A DNA stretch of 64,000 bases from Paenibacillus mucilaginosus 3016 (GTDB taxonomy: Bacteria > Bacillota > Bacilli > Paenibacillales > NBRC-103111): assembly GCF_000250655.1 (NCBI RefSeq), contig NC_016935.1:3118001-3182000 (forward strand), in the 5' to 3' direction. Below the pieces are notes generated by a model. It saw only the letters and a list, made by a program, of their open reading frames with translations. It ran no database searches and was not told the origin of the DNA. The translations under genes were made by a program, and so were the position numbers. Shown piece by piece: positions 16,026 through 25,148 of the stretch; positions within the stretch are counted from its first letter, which is position 1; the number at the start of each line of letters is the position of its first letter.

Positions 16026-17572
16026 TCGAATCGGAGCAGGTGCATTACGGTCTCGGGGTGGGCGAGCTGATCGAAGAGGCGCTGGCCCGGGGAGAGGGCA
16101 GACTGACTTCGACCGGCGCCCTGAGCGTGCGCACGGGTGCCTTCACCGGCCGTTCGCCGAAGGACAAGTACATTGTCAGCGAGCCGTCCGTCCGCGAGCA
16201 GATCGACTGGGGTCCTGTCAACCGTCCCATGACGGAGGAGCAGTTCGAACGGCTCTATCTCCGGGCGCAGGATTACGTGGCTGGTCGCGAGACCTACATC
16301 TTCGACGGCTATGCGGGCAGCGATCCGGCTCACCGTCTGGCGATCCGCGTGCGCACCGAGTATGCCTGGCACAACCTTTTCGCGAGGCAGCTGTTCATCC
16401 GTCCGGCGAACGGGGAGCAGGGAGCGGTGACGCCCGACTTCACGGTGCTGGCGCTGCCGGGCCTGAAGGCCGACCCGGAGAAGGACGGCACGAGATCCGA
16501 GACGTTCATCGTTATCTCCTTCGAGCGCCGGATCGTGCTCATCGGCGGAACGGAATATGCCGGTGAGATGAAGAAGTCGATCTTCAGCGTCCTGAACTAC
16601 CTGCTGCCGCTGCAGGGCGTGCTGCCGATGCACTGCTCGGCCAGCGTGGGCGGGCGCGGAGATACGGCGCTCTTCTACGGCCTGTCGGGCACCGGAAAGA
16701 CGACGCTATCGGCCGACCCGTCCCGCCGCCTCATCGGCGACGACGAGCACGGCTGGTCGGAGCGCGGCGTATTCAACTTCGAGGGCGGCTGCTATGCCAA
16801 GTGCATCGGTCTCAGTGAAGAGAAGGAGCCGCAGATCTGGCAGGCGATCCGTCACGGCGCGGTGCTGGAGAACGTGGCGGTGAACCCGTTCACCCGCGAA
16901 GCCGACTACAGCAGCGGGGAGCTGACGGAGAACACTCGCGCCGCTTATCCGATCGACTACATTCCGAATGCCGTTCCGGACGGCATGGCCGGCCACCCGG
17001 AGGTCATCGTCTTCCTGACCGCCGATGCGTCCGGCGTGCTGCCGCCGATCGCCAGGCTGACGAAGGCGCAGGCGATGTACCACTTCCTCTCCGGCTATAC
17101 CTCGAAGCTCGCGGGCACGGAGCGCGGCGTCACGGAGCCGGAAGCCGTATTCTCCGCCTGCTTCGGCGCCCCGTTCCTGCCGATGAAGCCGGAAGTGTAC
17201 GCGCAGATGCTCGGCAGCAAGATCGACCGGCATGCAGTCCGCGTGTATCTCGTGAACACAGGCTGGACGGGCGGTCCTTACGGTACGGGCTCGCGCATGA
17301 ATCTGGGGCACACCCGGGCGATGGTGGCCGCAGCTCTTGACGGCAGCATCGAAGAGGCCGGATTCACGCCCGATGCGGTATTCGGCCTGCAGGTTCCGGA
17401 CCGGGTTGCCGGCGTGCCGGATCACGTACTGCAGCCGCGCAGCACCTGGGCGGACAGCAGTGCTTACGACGCCAAAGCGGCCGAGCTGGCGGCTGCGTTC
17501 CACCGCAACTTCGCGAAGTTCGGTGACGTAAGCGAGGATATCCGTGCGGCAGGACCTGTCGTGGGGAGATAG
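16001..17572 (+). CDS. pckA: Phosphoenolpyruvate carboxykinase (ATP)
   Basis: 523 aa from ATG 16001 (GAAAGGA about 10 bases upstream, inside gapB). The ATP-type PEPCK signatures are present: [10 protein letters not shown] near residue 50, the P-loop [11 protein letters not shown] near 226, and the metal-binding LIGDDEHGW near 245. [18 protein letters not shown] follows. It converts oxaloacetate and ATP to PEP and CO2, the first committed step of gluconeogenesis. Co-transcription with gapB means that growth on organic acids such as citrate (transported by the gene just upstream) would need this operon. Length is normal for the family. Confidence 0.95.
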   Translation: MAKRSFGIIESEQVHYGLGVGELIEEALARGEGRLTSTGALSVRTGAFTGRSPKDKYIVSEPSVREQIDWGPVNRPMTEEQFERLYLRAQDYVAGRETYIFDGYAGSDPAHRLAIRVRTEYAWHNLFARQLFIRPANGEQGAVTPDFTVLALPGLKADPEKDGTRSETFIVISFERRIVLIGGTEYAGEMKKSIFSVLNYLLPLQGVLPMHCSASVGGRGDTALFYGLSGTGKTTLSADPSRRLIGDDEHGWSERGVFNFEGGCYAKCIGLSEEKEPQIWQAIRHGAVLENVAVNPFTREADYSSGELTENTRAAYPIDYIPNAVPDGMAGHPEVIVFLTADASGVLPPIARLTKAQAMYHFLSGYTSKLAGTERGVTEPEAVFSACFGAPFLPMKPEVYAQMLGSKIDRHAVRVYLVNTGWTGGPYGTGSRMNLGHTRAMVAAALDGSIEEAGFTPDAVFGLQVPDRVAGVPDHVLQPRSTWADSSAYDAKAAELAAAFHRNFAKFGDVSEDIRAAGPVVGR

Positions 17573-17617
17573 ACTCCCGGTTCGCAGGGAATGAACCCGA
17601 ATGCTAATGGATAGATA

Positions 17618-17671
17618 GGCCGGTATACTTGGCGGCAGAGGTTCCTCTGCTCCGGTATACCGGTCTTTTTT
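17618..17671 (+). terminator. Terminator of gapB-pckA
   Basis: GGCCGGTATAC pairs with GTATACCGGTC (one G-T pair), with an inner GCAGAGG/CCTCTGC stem, followed by six T. Confidence 0.85.
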
Positions 17672-17733
17672 GACATGATGGAATTGATAAAATTGGGGGG
17701 TTCGATTCTGCTGGCACGCAAGCGGTCAATGAA

Positions 17734-17923
17734 AATAGCGGAAGTACGGTGCGTTATTCCCTTTTTTCGATGATATCCACCACAAATAAAGGAACTCCGA
17801 TGCGCTATTTTAGGGATTGCGCGGTTTCCGGACCGGGTTTCCTCTTATAAAGCATCTGAGTTCCGCTATTTTCTGGGAAATCCCCGGAAATACCTCAATA
17901 AGAGACCTCACATCCGCTATTTT
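17734..17923. repeat. Four short AATA...CGCTATT repeat units
   Basis: Units of 25-28 bp at 17734-17758, 17785-17810, 17845-17872 and 17897-17923. Each opens with AATA or TATAA, has a central purine-rich GGAACTC/GAGTTCC-like core, and ends in CGCTATT or CGTTATT. The first begins AATAGCGGA and ends GTGCGTTATT, so each unit is itself an imperfect palindrome. They sit in a 470-bp gene-free stretch (17672-18141). No protein or RNA gene is seen there; the repeats resemble a dispersed intergenic family. Confidence 0.65.
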
Positions 17924-18141
17924 AAAGCGAACGTTCCGTCGCCGTGCCGAAACGATCGGTCACCGGAAGCGGCGGCTGAACCGCAAACCTTCCGGCTCGA
18001 ACTGCAGGCAGCACGCAGAGATCTTAAAGGACGCCGGCAGGCGTTGTCTTATGTATCGGGGAAGGGACTGCGGCGTCTGTCTCCTGATGCCATGCAGGAG
18101 AACGGACGCTATTCCAGAATTATAGAGAGGAGGTGAATAGC

Positions 18142-19710
18142 GTGAGTTTGATTCGACTGGAGAATGTCACGAAGAAATATGAGGATACCCTGATCCTGCG
18201 GGATGTGTATTTCAAGGTGGGTGAAGGGGAACGTGTGGCACTCATCGGCCGCAACGGAGCAGGCAAATCGACGGTATTCAAGCTGATCCTGGGGCGGGAA
18301 GAGCCGACCGCCGGAAAAGTGGAAGTGAACAGGAACGTCAAGGTGGGGTACTTCTCCCAGTTCTCGGAGCTGCAGGGGGAGAATTCCGTCCAGCAGGAGC
18401 TGGAACTGTGCTTTGAGCACATCCGCGAGATTGAACGGGAGCTTAAGGATATTGAGGAGAAGATGGGTTCGGGTCCGGACGACCGGCAGATGGATGAGCT
18501 GCTGAACCGGCAGGCGGAGCTCTTCGAACAGATGGAGCATCATGACGGCTGGAATGTACCGGTGGTGATCGACACGGTGCTGAGCAAGCTCGGCTTCCAC
18601 GACACGTCCCGTCACCAGCCGATCGGGCAGCTGTCCGGGGGCTGGAGGAACCGGGCCGCCCTCGCGAAGATGCTCATCCAGCAGCCGGATATCGTGCTGC
18701 TGGACGAGCCGACGAATTACCTGGATCTGGACGGGCTCGTGTGGCTGGAGCAGTGGCTGAACCGGTTCGGCGGCGCGATGATCCTGATCTCGCATGACCG
18801 GCAGTTTATCGACAAGGTCGTTACCCGTATCGTGGAGATCGAGAATTACCATTTTCACGAATATGAGGGCAGCTATACGGAATACATACGGAAGAAAAAA
18901 CTCCGCAAGAAGGAGCTGGACCGCCAGTTCGAATGGGAAGAAGAGCTGCTGCTGATCGAGGCTGAAGGGATCGACAACAAGCGCCAGAAGAAGTCCGGCG
19001 ACCGGTTGTCCCGCAAGCTCGCGGATCTGAAGAAGCGGGTCGAGCCCAACCCGGTGAACGCGCTCATTACGGATATCTATCAGAACTTGCGGGTTCCGGA
19101 TAACCTGTGCAGGGTCGAAGGGATCAGCAAGGTGTATGGGGACCGCACCCTGTTCCAGAACGTCAGCTTCGACATTCAGAAGGAAGACCGGCTGGCCATT
19201 CTCGGTCCGAACGGCAGCGGCAAATCGACCCTGATCAAGGCGCTGACCGGGCAGGAGCCGCCTGACTCGGGCGAGATCCGCTGGGAGAAGGGCGTCTCTT
19301 TCGCCTACTTCAACCGGATGTGGGAGGAGCTGGACGGGAAGGACACGGTCTCTCACGCCGTGAACGTATACGGGCTTGGCCTGGATGCACCCCGAAAAAA
19401 AGTAAGCCGCTTCCTCTCAATGCTGCAGTTCTCCGAGGCCGACCAGCATAAAATGATCGGTCAGCTGTCCGGCGGACAGCAGGCAAGGGTGGCGCTGGCC
19501 AAGTGTCTGCTGTCGGGAGCTGCGGTCATCGTACTCGACGAACCGACGAATCATCTCGACCTGGCGAGCATTCAGGTGATGGAGCAGGCGCTGATCCATT
19601 TTCCGGGCGCCGTGATCACAGTCAGCCATGACCGGTTCTTCATCGACAAAATCGCGACGAAGACCCTGACCTTCGGTCCCGGCGGGACATTAACCGAGCA
19701 CAGCTTATAG
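18142..19710 (+). CDS. ABC-F family ATPase
   Basis: 522 aa from GTG 18142, with AGGAGG 8 bases upstream (GTG 18133 overlaps that site). Two ABC ATPase domains are present with no membrane helices: Walker A GRNGAGKST and GPNGSGKST, signatures LSGGWRNRAALAK and LSGGQQARVALAK, and Walker B VLLDEPTNYLDLD and IVLDEPTNHLDL. The linker of about 80 residues between them is charged and helical (KKKLRKKELDRQFEWEEELL), the P-site tRNA interaction motif of ABC-F proteins. These act on stalled ribosomes (translation factors or antibiotic resistance), not in transport. Whether it gives resistance cannot be told. Confidence 0.9.
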   Translation: MSLIRLENVTKKYEDTLILRDVYFKVGEGERVALIGRNGAGKSTVFKLILGREEPTAGKVEVNRNVKVGYFSQFSELQGENSVQQELELCFEHIREIERELKDIEEKMGSGPDDRQMDELLNRQAELFEQMEHHDGWNVPVVIDTVLSKLGFHDTSRHQPIGQLSGGWRNRAALAKMLIQQPDIVLLDEPTNYLDLDGLVWLEQWLNRFGGAMILISHDRQFIDKVVTRIVEIENYHFHEYEGSYTEYIRKKKLRKKELDRQFEWEEELLLIEAEGIDNKRQKKSGDRLSRKLADLKKRVEPNPVNALITDIYQNLRVPDNLCRVEGISKVYGDRTLFQNVSFDIQKEDRLAILGPNGSGKSTLIKALTGQEPPDSGEIRWEKGVSFAYFNRMWEELDGKDTVSHAVNVYGLGLDAPRKKVSRFLSMLQFSEADQHKMIGQLSGGQQARVALAKCLLSGAAVIVLDEPTNHLDLASIQVMEQALIHFPGAVITVSHDRFFIDKIATKTLTFGPGGTLTEHSL

Positions 19711-19815
19711 AACAGCTCCGAAGACCGGCTTGGAACATCCGGGAACGTGGGGAGCGATACTCGGCCTGCACCGGAGCGGCGTTCTCGCGCGGCGGGTCGT
19801 GTGAAGCTCCTTCTA

Positions 19816-19844
19816 TTGTGTAAGCCCGGCAGCACACCTATAAT
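19816..19844 (+). promoter_or_regulatory. Promoter for the LacI-family gene
   Basis: TTGTGT (19816-19821) and TATAAT (19839-19844) are separated by 17 bp, about 70 bp before the lacI-type start. Confidence 0.6.
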
Positions 19845-19914
19845 GAGAGGAAACTGCACATGCACTCAGCGTGAGTAAGAACTGTCACCGACATAGAAGG
19901 GCGGGGGAGCCGGA

Positions 19915-20970
19915 GTGGATAAGAAAATCATCGATGTGGCCCGGGCGGCCGGGGTGTCCCCTGCGACCGTCTCCAGGGTGCTGAACAATAGAGAGCTCGT
20001 CAAGGAGAAGACGCGCGAGAAGGTGCTTCAGGCGATCCGCGACATGAATTATCATCCGAATGCGGCGGCCAAGCAGCTCCGTTCCCAGCGGACGATGACC
20101 ATCGGCGTGATCGTGCCGGATATTAACGTGTCGCTGTTCGCCGAGATCATCAAGGGCGTACAGAACAAGGCGGAGTCGAAGGGCTACCATGTCATCATCT
20201 GCGATTACTCGGGCAGGAAGGGCAGGGAGCCGGACTATTTTGCCCTGCTGCACAACCGGACCGTGGATGCCTTGATTTTTGTAGCCCCGGAGGCAGCAGC
20301 GGAGATATTCGCCGAAGAAGCGGATAAAGGCTTCACGATCGGCGTTATCGGCAGGCAGATCGAGCATGATTCCATCCCCTGTTGCTATACGGATAATGCG
20401 GCGTTCTCGGTAGAGGTCATCCAGCACTTCGTCCGGCAGGGACACCGGCAGATCGCCTTCATCGGCGGCTACCCGGAGGCGACCGACGCGTTCGAGCGGC
20501 TTGAGGGCTACATGAAAGCGCTGCACCGCAGCGGCATCGGCTTCCAGCCCGCACTGATCGAGAACGGCGATTTCAGCGAAGAGGGCGGCTACAGGGCCTT
20601 CCTCCGGCTGCGGGAGAAGGGCCATGCGTTCACGGCGGTCTATGCGGCGAACGATGAGATGGCCCTCGGCGTCTACAAGGCGTGCAGCGAGCTCGGCATC
20701 CGCATCCCCGAAGAGCTGGCGGTGTTCGGTGTGGACAACAACCGGATCTCGCGCTACATCACCCCGCATCTCAGCACGGTGGAGCAGCCCAGCTACCTTA
20801 TGGGCTCGATGCTGGCCGAGAAGCTTCTCAGCCTCCTGGGGGAGGAGAAGCCGGGCCCCGGGGAAGCCGCGGACAGCCGCATTGAGGTGAAGTCCAGGCT
20901 CATCATCCGGGAGTCCTCGACCTTTCACCGCGAAGGCGGGAGCGCAAGTTCCGGGAACCTTGGAGGATAA
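19915..20970 (+). CDS. LacI/GalR family transcriptional regulator
   Basis: 351 aa from GTG 19915 with GGGGGAG upstream. The N-terminal HTH and hinge are classic: IIDVARAAGVSPATVSRVLN, then YHPNAAAKQLRSQRTMTIGV. The periplasmic-binding-protein-like domain follows (residues about 60-330), with VYAANDEMALGVYKA and VFGVDNNRIS. This family represses sugar-use genes until a sugar or its phosphate binds. No sugar operon is adjacent: it is flanked by an ABC-F gene and a DUF6509-type gene and ends at its own terminator. Its targets are therefore elsewhere and the effector is unknown. Confidence 0.9.
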   Translation: MDKKIIDVARAAGVSPATVSRVLNNRELVKEKTREKVLQAIRDMNYHPNAAAKQLRSQRTMTIGVIVPDINVSLFAEIIKGVQNKAESKGYHVIICDYSGRKGREPDYFALLHNRTVDALIFVAPEAAAEIFAEEADKGFTIGVIGRQIEHDSIPCCYTDNAAFSVEVIQHFVRQGHRQIAFIGGYPEATDAFERLEGYMKALHRSGIGFQPALIENGDFSEEGGYRAFLRLREKGHAFTAVYAANDEMALGVYKACSELGIRIPEELAVFGVDNNRISRYITPHLSTVEQPSYLMGSMLAEKLLSLLGEEKPGPGEAADSRIEVKSRLIIRESSTFHREGGSASSGNLGG

Positions 20971-20999
20971 CCCGTTACTCTCTCCCGGATGCCGGCTGC

Positions 21000-21028
21000 A
21001 AGGGCTGCTCTGGCTTTCAGCCCTTTTT
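21000..21028 (+). terminator. Terminator of the lacI-type gene
   Basis: AAGGGCTG pairs with CAGCCCTT around a 10-base loop, followed by a T run. It is immediately before a TATAAT (21033-21038) that should start the next transcript. Confidence 0.8.
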
Positions 21029-21068
21029 CATGTATAATAGGGGCAGAAGTCTGGAAAGGATGATCCCA

Positions 21069-21362
21069 TTGTTCAGTGTTACCGAATACAGCGTGGAGAA
21101 GGTCAAAGATCCGTTCGGCATCATCGAGGGGCAGCGCTATGAGTTCAGGCTCGATCTCGAGGTGGAAGAGGATGACGAGCTCTACTCCGAACAGGGCGTT
21201 TATGTTCGCGTGATTTATGGAGTGGCTGAGAACCGCAGCGGCATCGTGAAGTATGATCTCTACGAGCGCAGCAGCGACAAATACCTGGAGTTCGACCTCG
21301 AGGACGAAGAAGTGCAGACGCTGGAGCTCTTCTGCAAGGAGCGGCTTCAGGAAGCGGAATAA
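21069..21362 (+). CDS. DUF6509-type small acidic protein
   Basis: 97 aa from TTG 21069, 8 bases after AAAGGA; ATG 21060 overlaps that site. The start FSVTEYSVEKVKDPFGII, then RYEFRLDLEVEEDDELYSE, matches a small conserved Bacillales protein family (DUF6509) of unknown function. Highly acidic C-terminus, no membrane or signal segments, so cytosolic. A -10 TATAAT lies at 21033. It is monocistronic between two terminators. Confidence 0.65.
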   Translation: MFSVTEYSVEKVKDPFGIIEGQRYEFRLDLEVEEDDELYSEQGVYVRVIYGVAENRSGIVKYDLYERSSDKYLEFDLEDEEVQTLELFCKERLQEAE

Positions 21363-21372
21363 GAACGGCAAG

Positions 21373-21412
21373 AAGGTGTGTCCGTCCCGGATGGGATGGA
21401 GACGCCTTTTTT
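21373..21412 (+). terminator. Terminator of the DUF6509-type gene
   Basis: AAGGTGTGTCCGTCCC pairs with GGGATGGAGACGCCTT (two mismatches), followed by six T. Confidence 0.78.
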
Positions 21413-21467
21413 CATTGCGGGGAGGGCGCAGGCCGGGGGAATTTAGGAGTGACTATTCCCGGCGGGT

Positions 21468-21516
21468 GTGTTACATTAAGTAACATGGGTAACACGATGA
21501 CGCACGAATGTAACAC
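21468..21516 (+). promoter_or_regulatory. TGTTAC/GTAACA operator cluster before nickel/cobalt transporter
   Basis: TGTTAC and GTAACA form a perfect 6-5-6 palindrome at 21469-21485; GTAACAC occurs again at 21489 and 21510. The cluster ends about 35 bp before the transporter start and is a candidate metal-repressor site. It does not match the NikR consensus GTATGA-N16-TCATAC. Confidence 0.45.
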
Positions 21517-21551
21517 GGACTTGGACTTAGGGAGCAGGAGGTTGTGCAGGA

Positions 21552-22247
21552 ATGGAAGTCAGTTTGCTGTCGATTCTGGCCCTGGGCTTCGTCCTCGGCA
21601 TCAAGCATGCCGTGGAGCCCGATCATGTGATCGCCGTATCGACGATAGCCAGCCAGAGCAAAAAGTTATCGAGGTCCTCCATGGCCGGGGTCTACTGGGG
21701 TATCGGCCACACGGCAACCTTATTCATCGTAGGACTCATTCTGATTCTCATGAAGAACGAAATTCCGGAGAAATGGGCGATGTCCCTCGAGTTCCTGGTG
21801 GGGATCATGCTCGTCTATCTCGGTATCACGACGACGCTTTCCTTCCGGAAGCTCAGCGTACATAAACATCAGCACGGCGGGATGTCTCATTCCCATACGT
21901 CGGCTGGTGCGGCCGATGAACAGCCGAAGGTATCCTACGTCAAATCCATGCTGATCGGTCTGGTGCACGGCCTGGCCGGGAGCGGGGCCATGGTGCTGCT
22001 GACCATGAGCACGGTCCAGAGCGCCTGGGAAGGCGCGTTTTATATCCTCGTGTTCGGAGCGGGAACGGTAGCGGGCATGCTGTTCTTCACCACGGTGATT
22101 GGCATTCCGTTCGTTCTTACGGCGAACAAATCGGGCTTGAACATACCGCTGACTTCTCTGACGGGCTTGATCAGCACGCTCTTCGGGATCTATTACATGT
22201 ATAATCTCGGGGTGAACGAAGGGCTGTTCAAGCTCTGGATCGGGTAG
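21552..22247 (+). CDS. NicO-family nickel/cobalt transporter
   Basis: 231 aa, six to seven membrane helices. Helix 1 contains LGIKHAVEPDHV, the HX4DH metal signature of NicO/UreH/RcnA-like transporters. A cytosolic or external His-rich loop (HKHQHGGMSHSH, residues about 101-112) would bind metal ions. The second half has GLVHGLAGSGAM. It moves Ni2+ or Co2+ across the membrane; direction (uptake or efflux) is not fixed by sequence. AGGAGG lies upstream. An operator-like palindrome cluster precedes it, consistent with metal-responsive control. Confidence 0.82.
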   Translation: MEVSLLSILALGFVLGIKHAVEPDHVIAVSTIASQSKKLSRSSMAGVYWGIGHTATLFIVGLILILMKNEIPEKWAMSLEFLVGIMLVYLGITTTLSFRKLSVHKHQHGGMSHSHTSAGAADEQPKVSYVKSMLIGLVHGLAGSGAMVLLTMSTVQSAWEGAFYILVFGAGTVAGMLFFTTVIGIPFVLTANKSGLNIPLTSLTGLISTLFGIYYMYNLGVNEGLFKLWIG

Positions 22248-22292
22248 CCGGTGAAGCCGGTGAGTGGAGCAAGATTCACACGTAAGACAAAT

Positions 22293-22321
22293 CGGGGGCT
22301 GCCGGAGGGCAGTCCTTTTTT
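22293..22321 (+). terminator. Terminator of the nickel/cobalt transporter gene
   Basis: GGGGCTGCC pairs with GGGCAGTCC around GGA, followed by six T. Confidence 0.7.
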
Positions 22322-22387
22322 GCAGTGATCTGCTTGCGTACGAGGGTGTGCGAGTATATTGAAATGATGTGCAGCGGAAAAGGAGGG

Positions 22388-22549
22388 ATGATGGTGGCAG
22401 TGGTGCTGGGGATCCTGGCTTGCGCTTTGACGTTTCTCCTGGATACGACTTATGGCGGGAGTCCGGGACTGCTGATCACGAATACGTTATTAGGGATCAT
22501 CGCGGGGCTGCTGTGGAAGATCACAGGGCAGCGCCGGCCTCCGGGCTGA
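22388..22549 (+). CDS. Small membrane protein
   Basis: 53 aa from ATG 22388 (ATG 22391 or GTG 22394 are alternatives, all just after AAAGGAGGG). Two hydrophobic helices (VAVVLGILACALTFLL and LLITNTLLGIIAGLLW) with a short DTTYGGSPG turn and a basic tail. No family recognised. It is between a terminator and a minus-strand gene, so it would be monocistronic. Confidence 0.5.
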   Translation: MMVAVVLGILACALTFLLDTTYGGSPGLLITNTLLGIIAGLLWKITGQRRPPG

Positions 22550-22687
22550 CACAGACCAAAATCCCCTCCGGCCAAACAACGCAGGTCCATTCATCTCCGG
22601 ATGGGCCTTATTGGCGTTGTGAGCCTGAGGGGATCTTCACTACATGAGCCTTATATCATGGAGCGGGCAGCGGCAGCCGACTCCCCG

Positions 22688-23128
22688 TCAATCGTAGAAC
22701 GAAACGGTAGCCGTGCCTCCGAAGGCTTTGTATACATAGAACTCCGCCCGGTTGTTGTCGCCATCGACGAAGCCTCCGATGCTGCGGAAGGCGCCACAGG
22801 CGCCGGCATACAGATAGACGTAGCCTACGCGCTCGTCGGCGTTGCCGTCCGGATCGTCCTCATACAGGTTGTAGTAACCGGAAGGTCCGGATTCCAGGCA
22901 GACGAGAAAATCGCCCCCGGCCGACTTGGCTACCGCACTGGAGTAGGTGAAGGTGGAAGAACCGACATAATCCCATTCGCCGGCTCCGGCAGGGGCGGCC
23001 TGCGATTTCTCGACAGTCGGTATGGCGGCGCTTTCGGCCGCCATCGCACTGCCGTACGGAAGCGCGAGCACGCATGCTAAGGCCAGAGAAAGGGTGCGAA
23101 TCTTCTTTGGAATCATTTTAAACATCAT
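22688..23128 (-). CDS. Secreted hypothetical protein
   Basis: 146 aa, starting just after AGGAGGGATT (ATG 23128 or 23125). A clear signal peptide (KKIRTLSLALACVLALPYG, cleavage near AMAA) precedes a mature domain rich in Gly, Tyr and Asp (GDFLVCLESGPSGYYNLYED, then GYVYLYAGACGAFRS) with two Cys that could form a disulfide. No enzyme motif and no family recognised. Monocistronic; divergent from the YesM-type kinase gene with about 200 bp between. Confidence 0.65.
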   Translation of the reverse strand: MMFKMIPKKIRTLSLALACVLALPYGSAMAAESAAIPTVEKSQAAPAGAGEWDYVGSSTFTYSSAVAKSAGGDFLVCLESGPSGYYNLYEDDPDGNADERVGYVYLYAGACGAFRSIGGFVDGDNNRAEFYVYKAFGGTATVSFYD

Positions 23129-23330
23129 AATCCCTCCTAAATAAAGTAATAAATTAACATTACATTAACAATTTAACATAATGTGGGTGTCGAAGTAACC
23201 TTATTGGTGTCGAATTTCATATTGCTTTCATAAAGGAAAGCGGTGGCCTCCGAAGCATGGGCTGTCAAGCAGGAAATTCGCTCCGGTCATCCGAATCCCT
23301 CTACCATCCAGTAACGAATGGAGGGACATC

Positions 23331-25148
23331 ATGCCAAGCGCCATCCTCTCCCGGTGGAAACGGTTTATCGACCGGTATGTCAAAGGTTTTCATTCTATTG
23401 CGGTCCAGCTCTACCTGCTCTTCTTCATCTCGATCCTGATCCCGGTTCTGATCGGAGGCTACCTGTCTTATCAGAAGTCGGCCCGCATGATTGAAGAGCA
23501 GGTCAGCCACGTGGCTACCCTCACGATCAAGCAGGTGCGCGATAACCTGGACTTCGTCTTCAAGCGGCTCGACGACACCTCAATGCGGCTGTTCAGTTCC
23601 CCGCTGATCCAGGAAGCGCTTGAAGGCAGCGGTTCTTCGGAGCCCTTCGAGCAGTATAAGCTGAACTATGATGCCAAGCAGTTCCTCTACCAGATCATAA
23701 TGAACATGCCGGAGATTATGGACATCTATATTCTCGATGTGAACCGGGAGAACTCCGTGATCTCCTCCTCAATTCAGAGTCTGACCGACCCGTGGGAGAC
23801 GGAGTGGTACAGGCGGATCGTCGAAGCGGACGGCCGTACGGTCTGGTTCGGGCTCTCCAATATCTCCTATCTCAAAGGCGTGGACATGGGCATCCCGGTG
23901 TTCGGGGTGGGGCGGACCGTCAAGGAGGTCGAGACCGGACGCATCATCGGCGTCATGTTCATCGAGGTCCGGGGCAAGGTGCTGACCGATACGCTAGGGG
24001 AGATGCGGTTTGGCCGTACCGGCTATACGTACCTTGTCGATGAGGGAAACCGGTTCGCATACCACGGGGATGCCTCCCTGTACGGCCAGCGCTCCGCGCT
24101 GCAGCTGCCCGGGCAGACCGAAGTGCTGGAGGTGGAAGGCCGCCAGCAGATGGTCATCCCGGCGGAGCTCGGCAACGGCTGGAAGGTCACCGGCATCGTC
24201 CCGCTGGAGGAGCTCGTGGCCGGAACGGTGGAGATCCGCGACCTCACGGTATGGATCGCCTTGGGCTCGGGTGTGGTGGCCCTGATCATGGGCTACTATG
24301 TGGCCCAGCGGATCGGCCGCCCGCTCGTGCACCTGAGCCAGCTCATGCACCGGGGGGAGACAGGCGACCTGACGGTGCGTTCCCCGATCCAGGGGCGCAA
24401 CGAGATCGGGCGGCTCAGCCGCAGCTTCAACAAGATGATTGCCCGGATCCAGCAGCTCATCGAGCGGATAGCCGAAGAGGAGAGCGAGAAGAAGAAGGCC
24501 GAGATCCGGGCGCTCCGCTACCAGATCAACCCGCATTTTTTGTATAACACGCTCAATACGATCCGCTGGATGGCCAAGCTGCAGCGCACCGACGATGTGG
24601 CGGCCATGATTTCGACGCTCGTGCATATTCTCGAGTCGAGTCTGGAGCGGACCGGTCCGATCGTCACCTTGGGAGAGGAACTTCAGCTGCTGGAGAAGTA
24701 TATGATCATCCAGCAGTACCGCTACAACAATGGCGTTACGCTGAGCGTGCAGTGTCCCCAGGAGCTGTCCGGCCTGACGATGCCGAGGATGCTGCTGCAG
24801 CCGGTGGTGGAGAACGCGATCTTCCACGGGATTGCGCCGAGGGATGACAAGGGCTCGGTCGGCATCACGGTCTACCGGCAGGGGGAGGACGCGGTCATTG
24901 TGATCGAGGACGACGGGGTCGGCATCCCAGCGGAGAAGCTGCCTTACCTGCTTGGCGGGGCCGGGGGCAGCCGTACGGGCGGCATGACGCGCATCGGGCT
25001 ATCCCACGTTCACCAGACGCTTCAGCTCTACTACGGCAGCGATTACGGGGTCACCGTGGAGAGCCGGGAGGGCACGGGGACGCGGGTGCAGCTTACATTT
25101 CCGATTAGACAAAAGGAGGACGCTTATGTACAGAGTTCTGCTGGTTGA
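23331..25148 (+). CDS. YesM-type sensor histidine kinase
   Basis: 605 aa. Membrane helix near residues 25-47, an extracellular sensor of about 250 residues (dCache-like), a second helix near 303-325, then HAMP (about 325-380). The His_kinase block has the phospho-His in YQINPHFLYNTLNTIRWM near residue 398, and the ATPase has LQPVVENAIFHGI and DDGVGIPAEKL. This is the YesM/LytS-like class used by Paenibacillus for polysaccharide and oligosaccharide sensing. The 3' end overlaps the YesN-type regulator gene by 23 bp, and sugar ABC genes follow, so it probably senses the same sugar. Confidence 0.9.
   Translation: MPSAILSRWKRFIDRYVKGFHSIAVQLYLLFFISILIPVLIGGYLSYQKSARMIEEQVSHVATLTIKQVRDNLDFVFKRLDDTSMRLFSSPLIQEALEGSGSSEPFEQYKLNYDAKQFLYQIIMNMPEIMDIYILDVNRENSVISSSIQSLTDPWETEWYRRIVEADGRTVWFGLSNISYLKGVDMGIPVFGVGRTVKEVETGRIIGVMFIEVRGKVLTDTLGEMRFGRTGYTYLVDEGNRFAYHGDASLYGQRSALQLPGQTEVLEVEGRQQMVIPAELGNGWKVTGIVPLEELVAGTVEIRDLTVWIALGSGVVALIMGYYVAQRIGRPLVHLSQLMHRGETGDLTVRSPIQGRNEIGRLSRSFNKMIARIQQLIERIAEEESEKKKAEIRALRYQINPHFLYNTLNTIRWMAKLQRTDDVAAMISTLVHILESSLERTGPIVTLGEELQLLEKYMIIQQYRYNNGVTLSVQCPQELSGLTMPRMLLQPVVENAIFHGIAPRDDKGSVGITVYRQGEDAVIVIEDDGVGIPAEKLPYLLGGAGGSRTGGMTRIGLSHVHQTLQLYYGSDYGVTVESREGTGTRVQLTFPIRQKEDAYVQSSAG

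Noticed and set aside
17734..17923. CRISPR array
   Set aside because: The four units are imperfectly palindromic and differ from each other, with variable spacing, and no cas genes are near.
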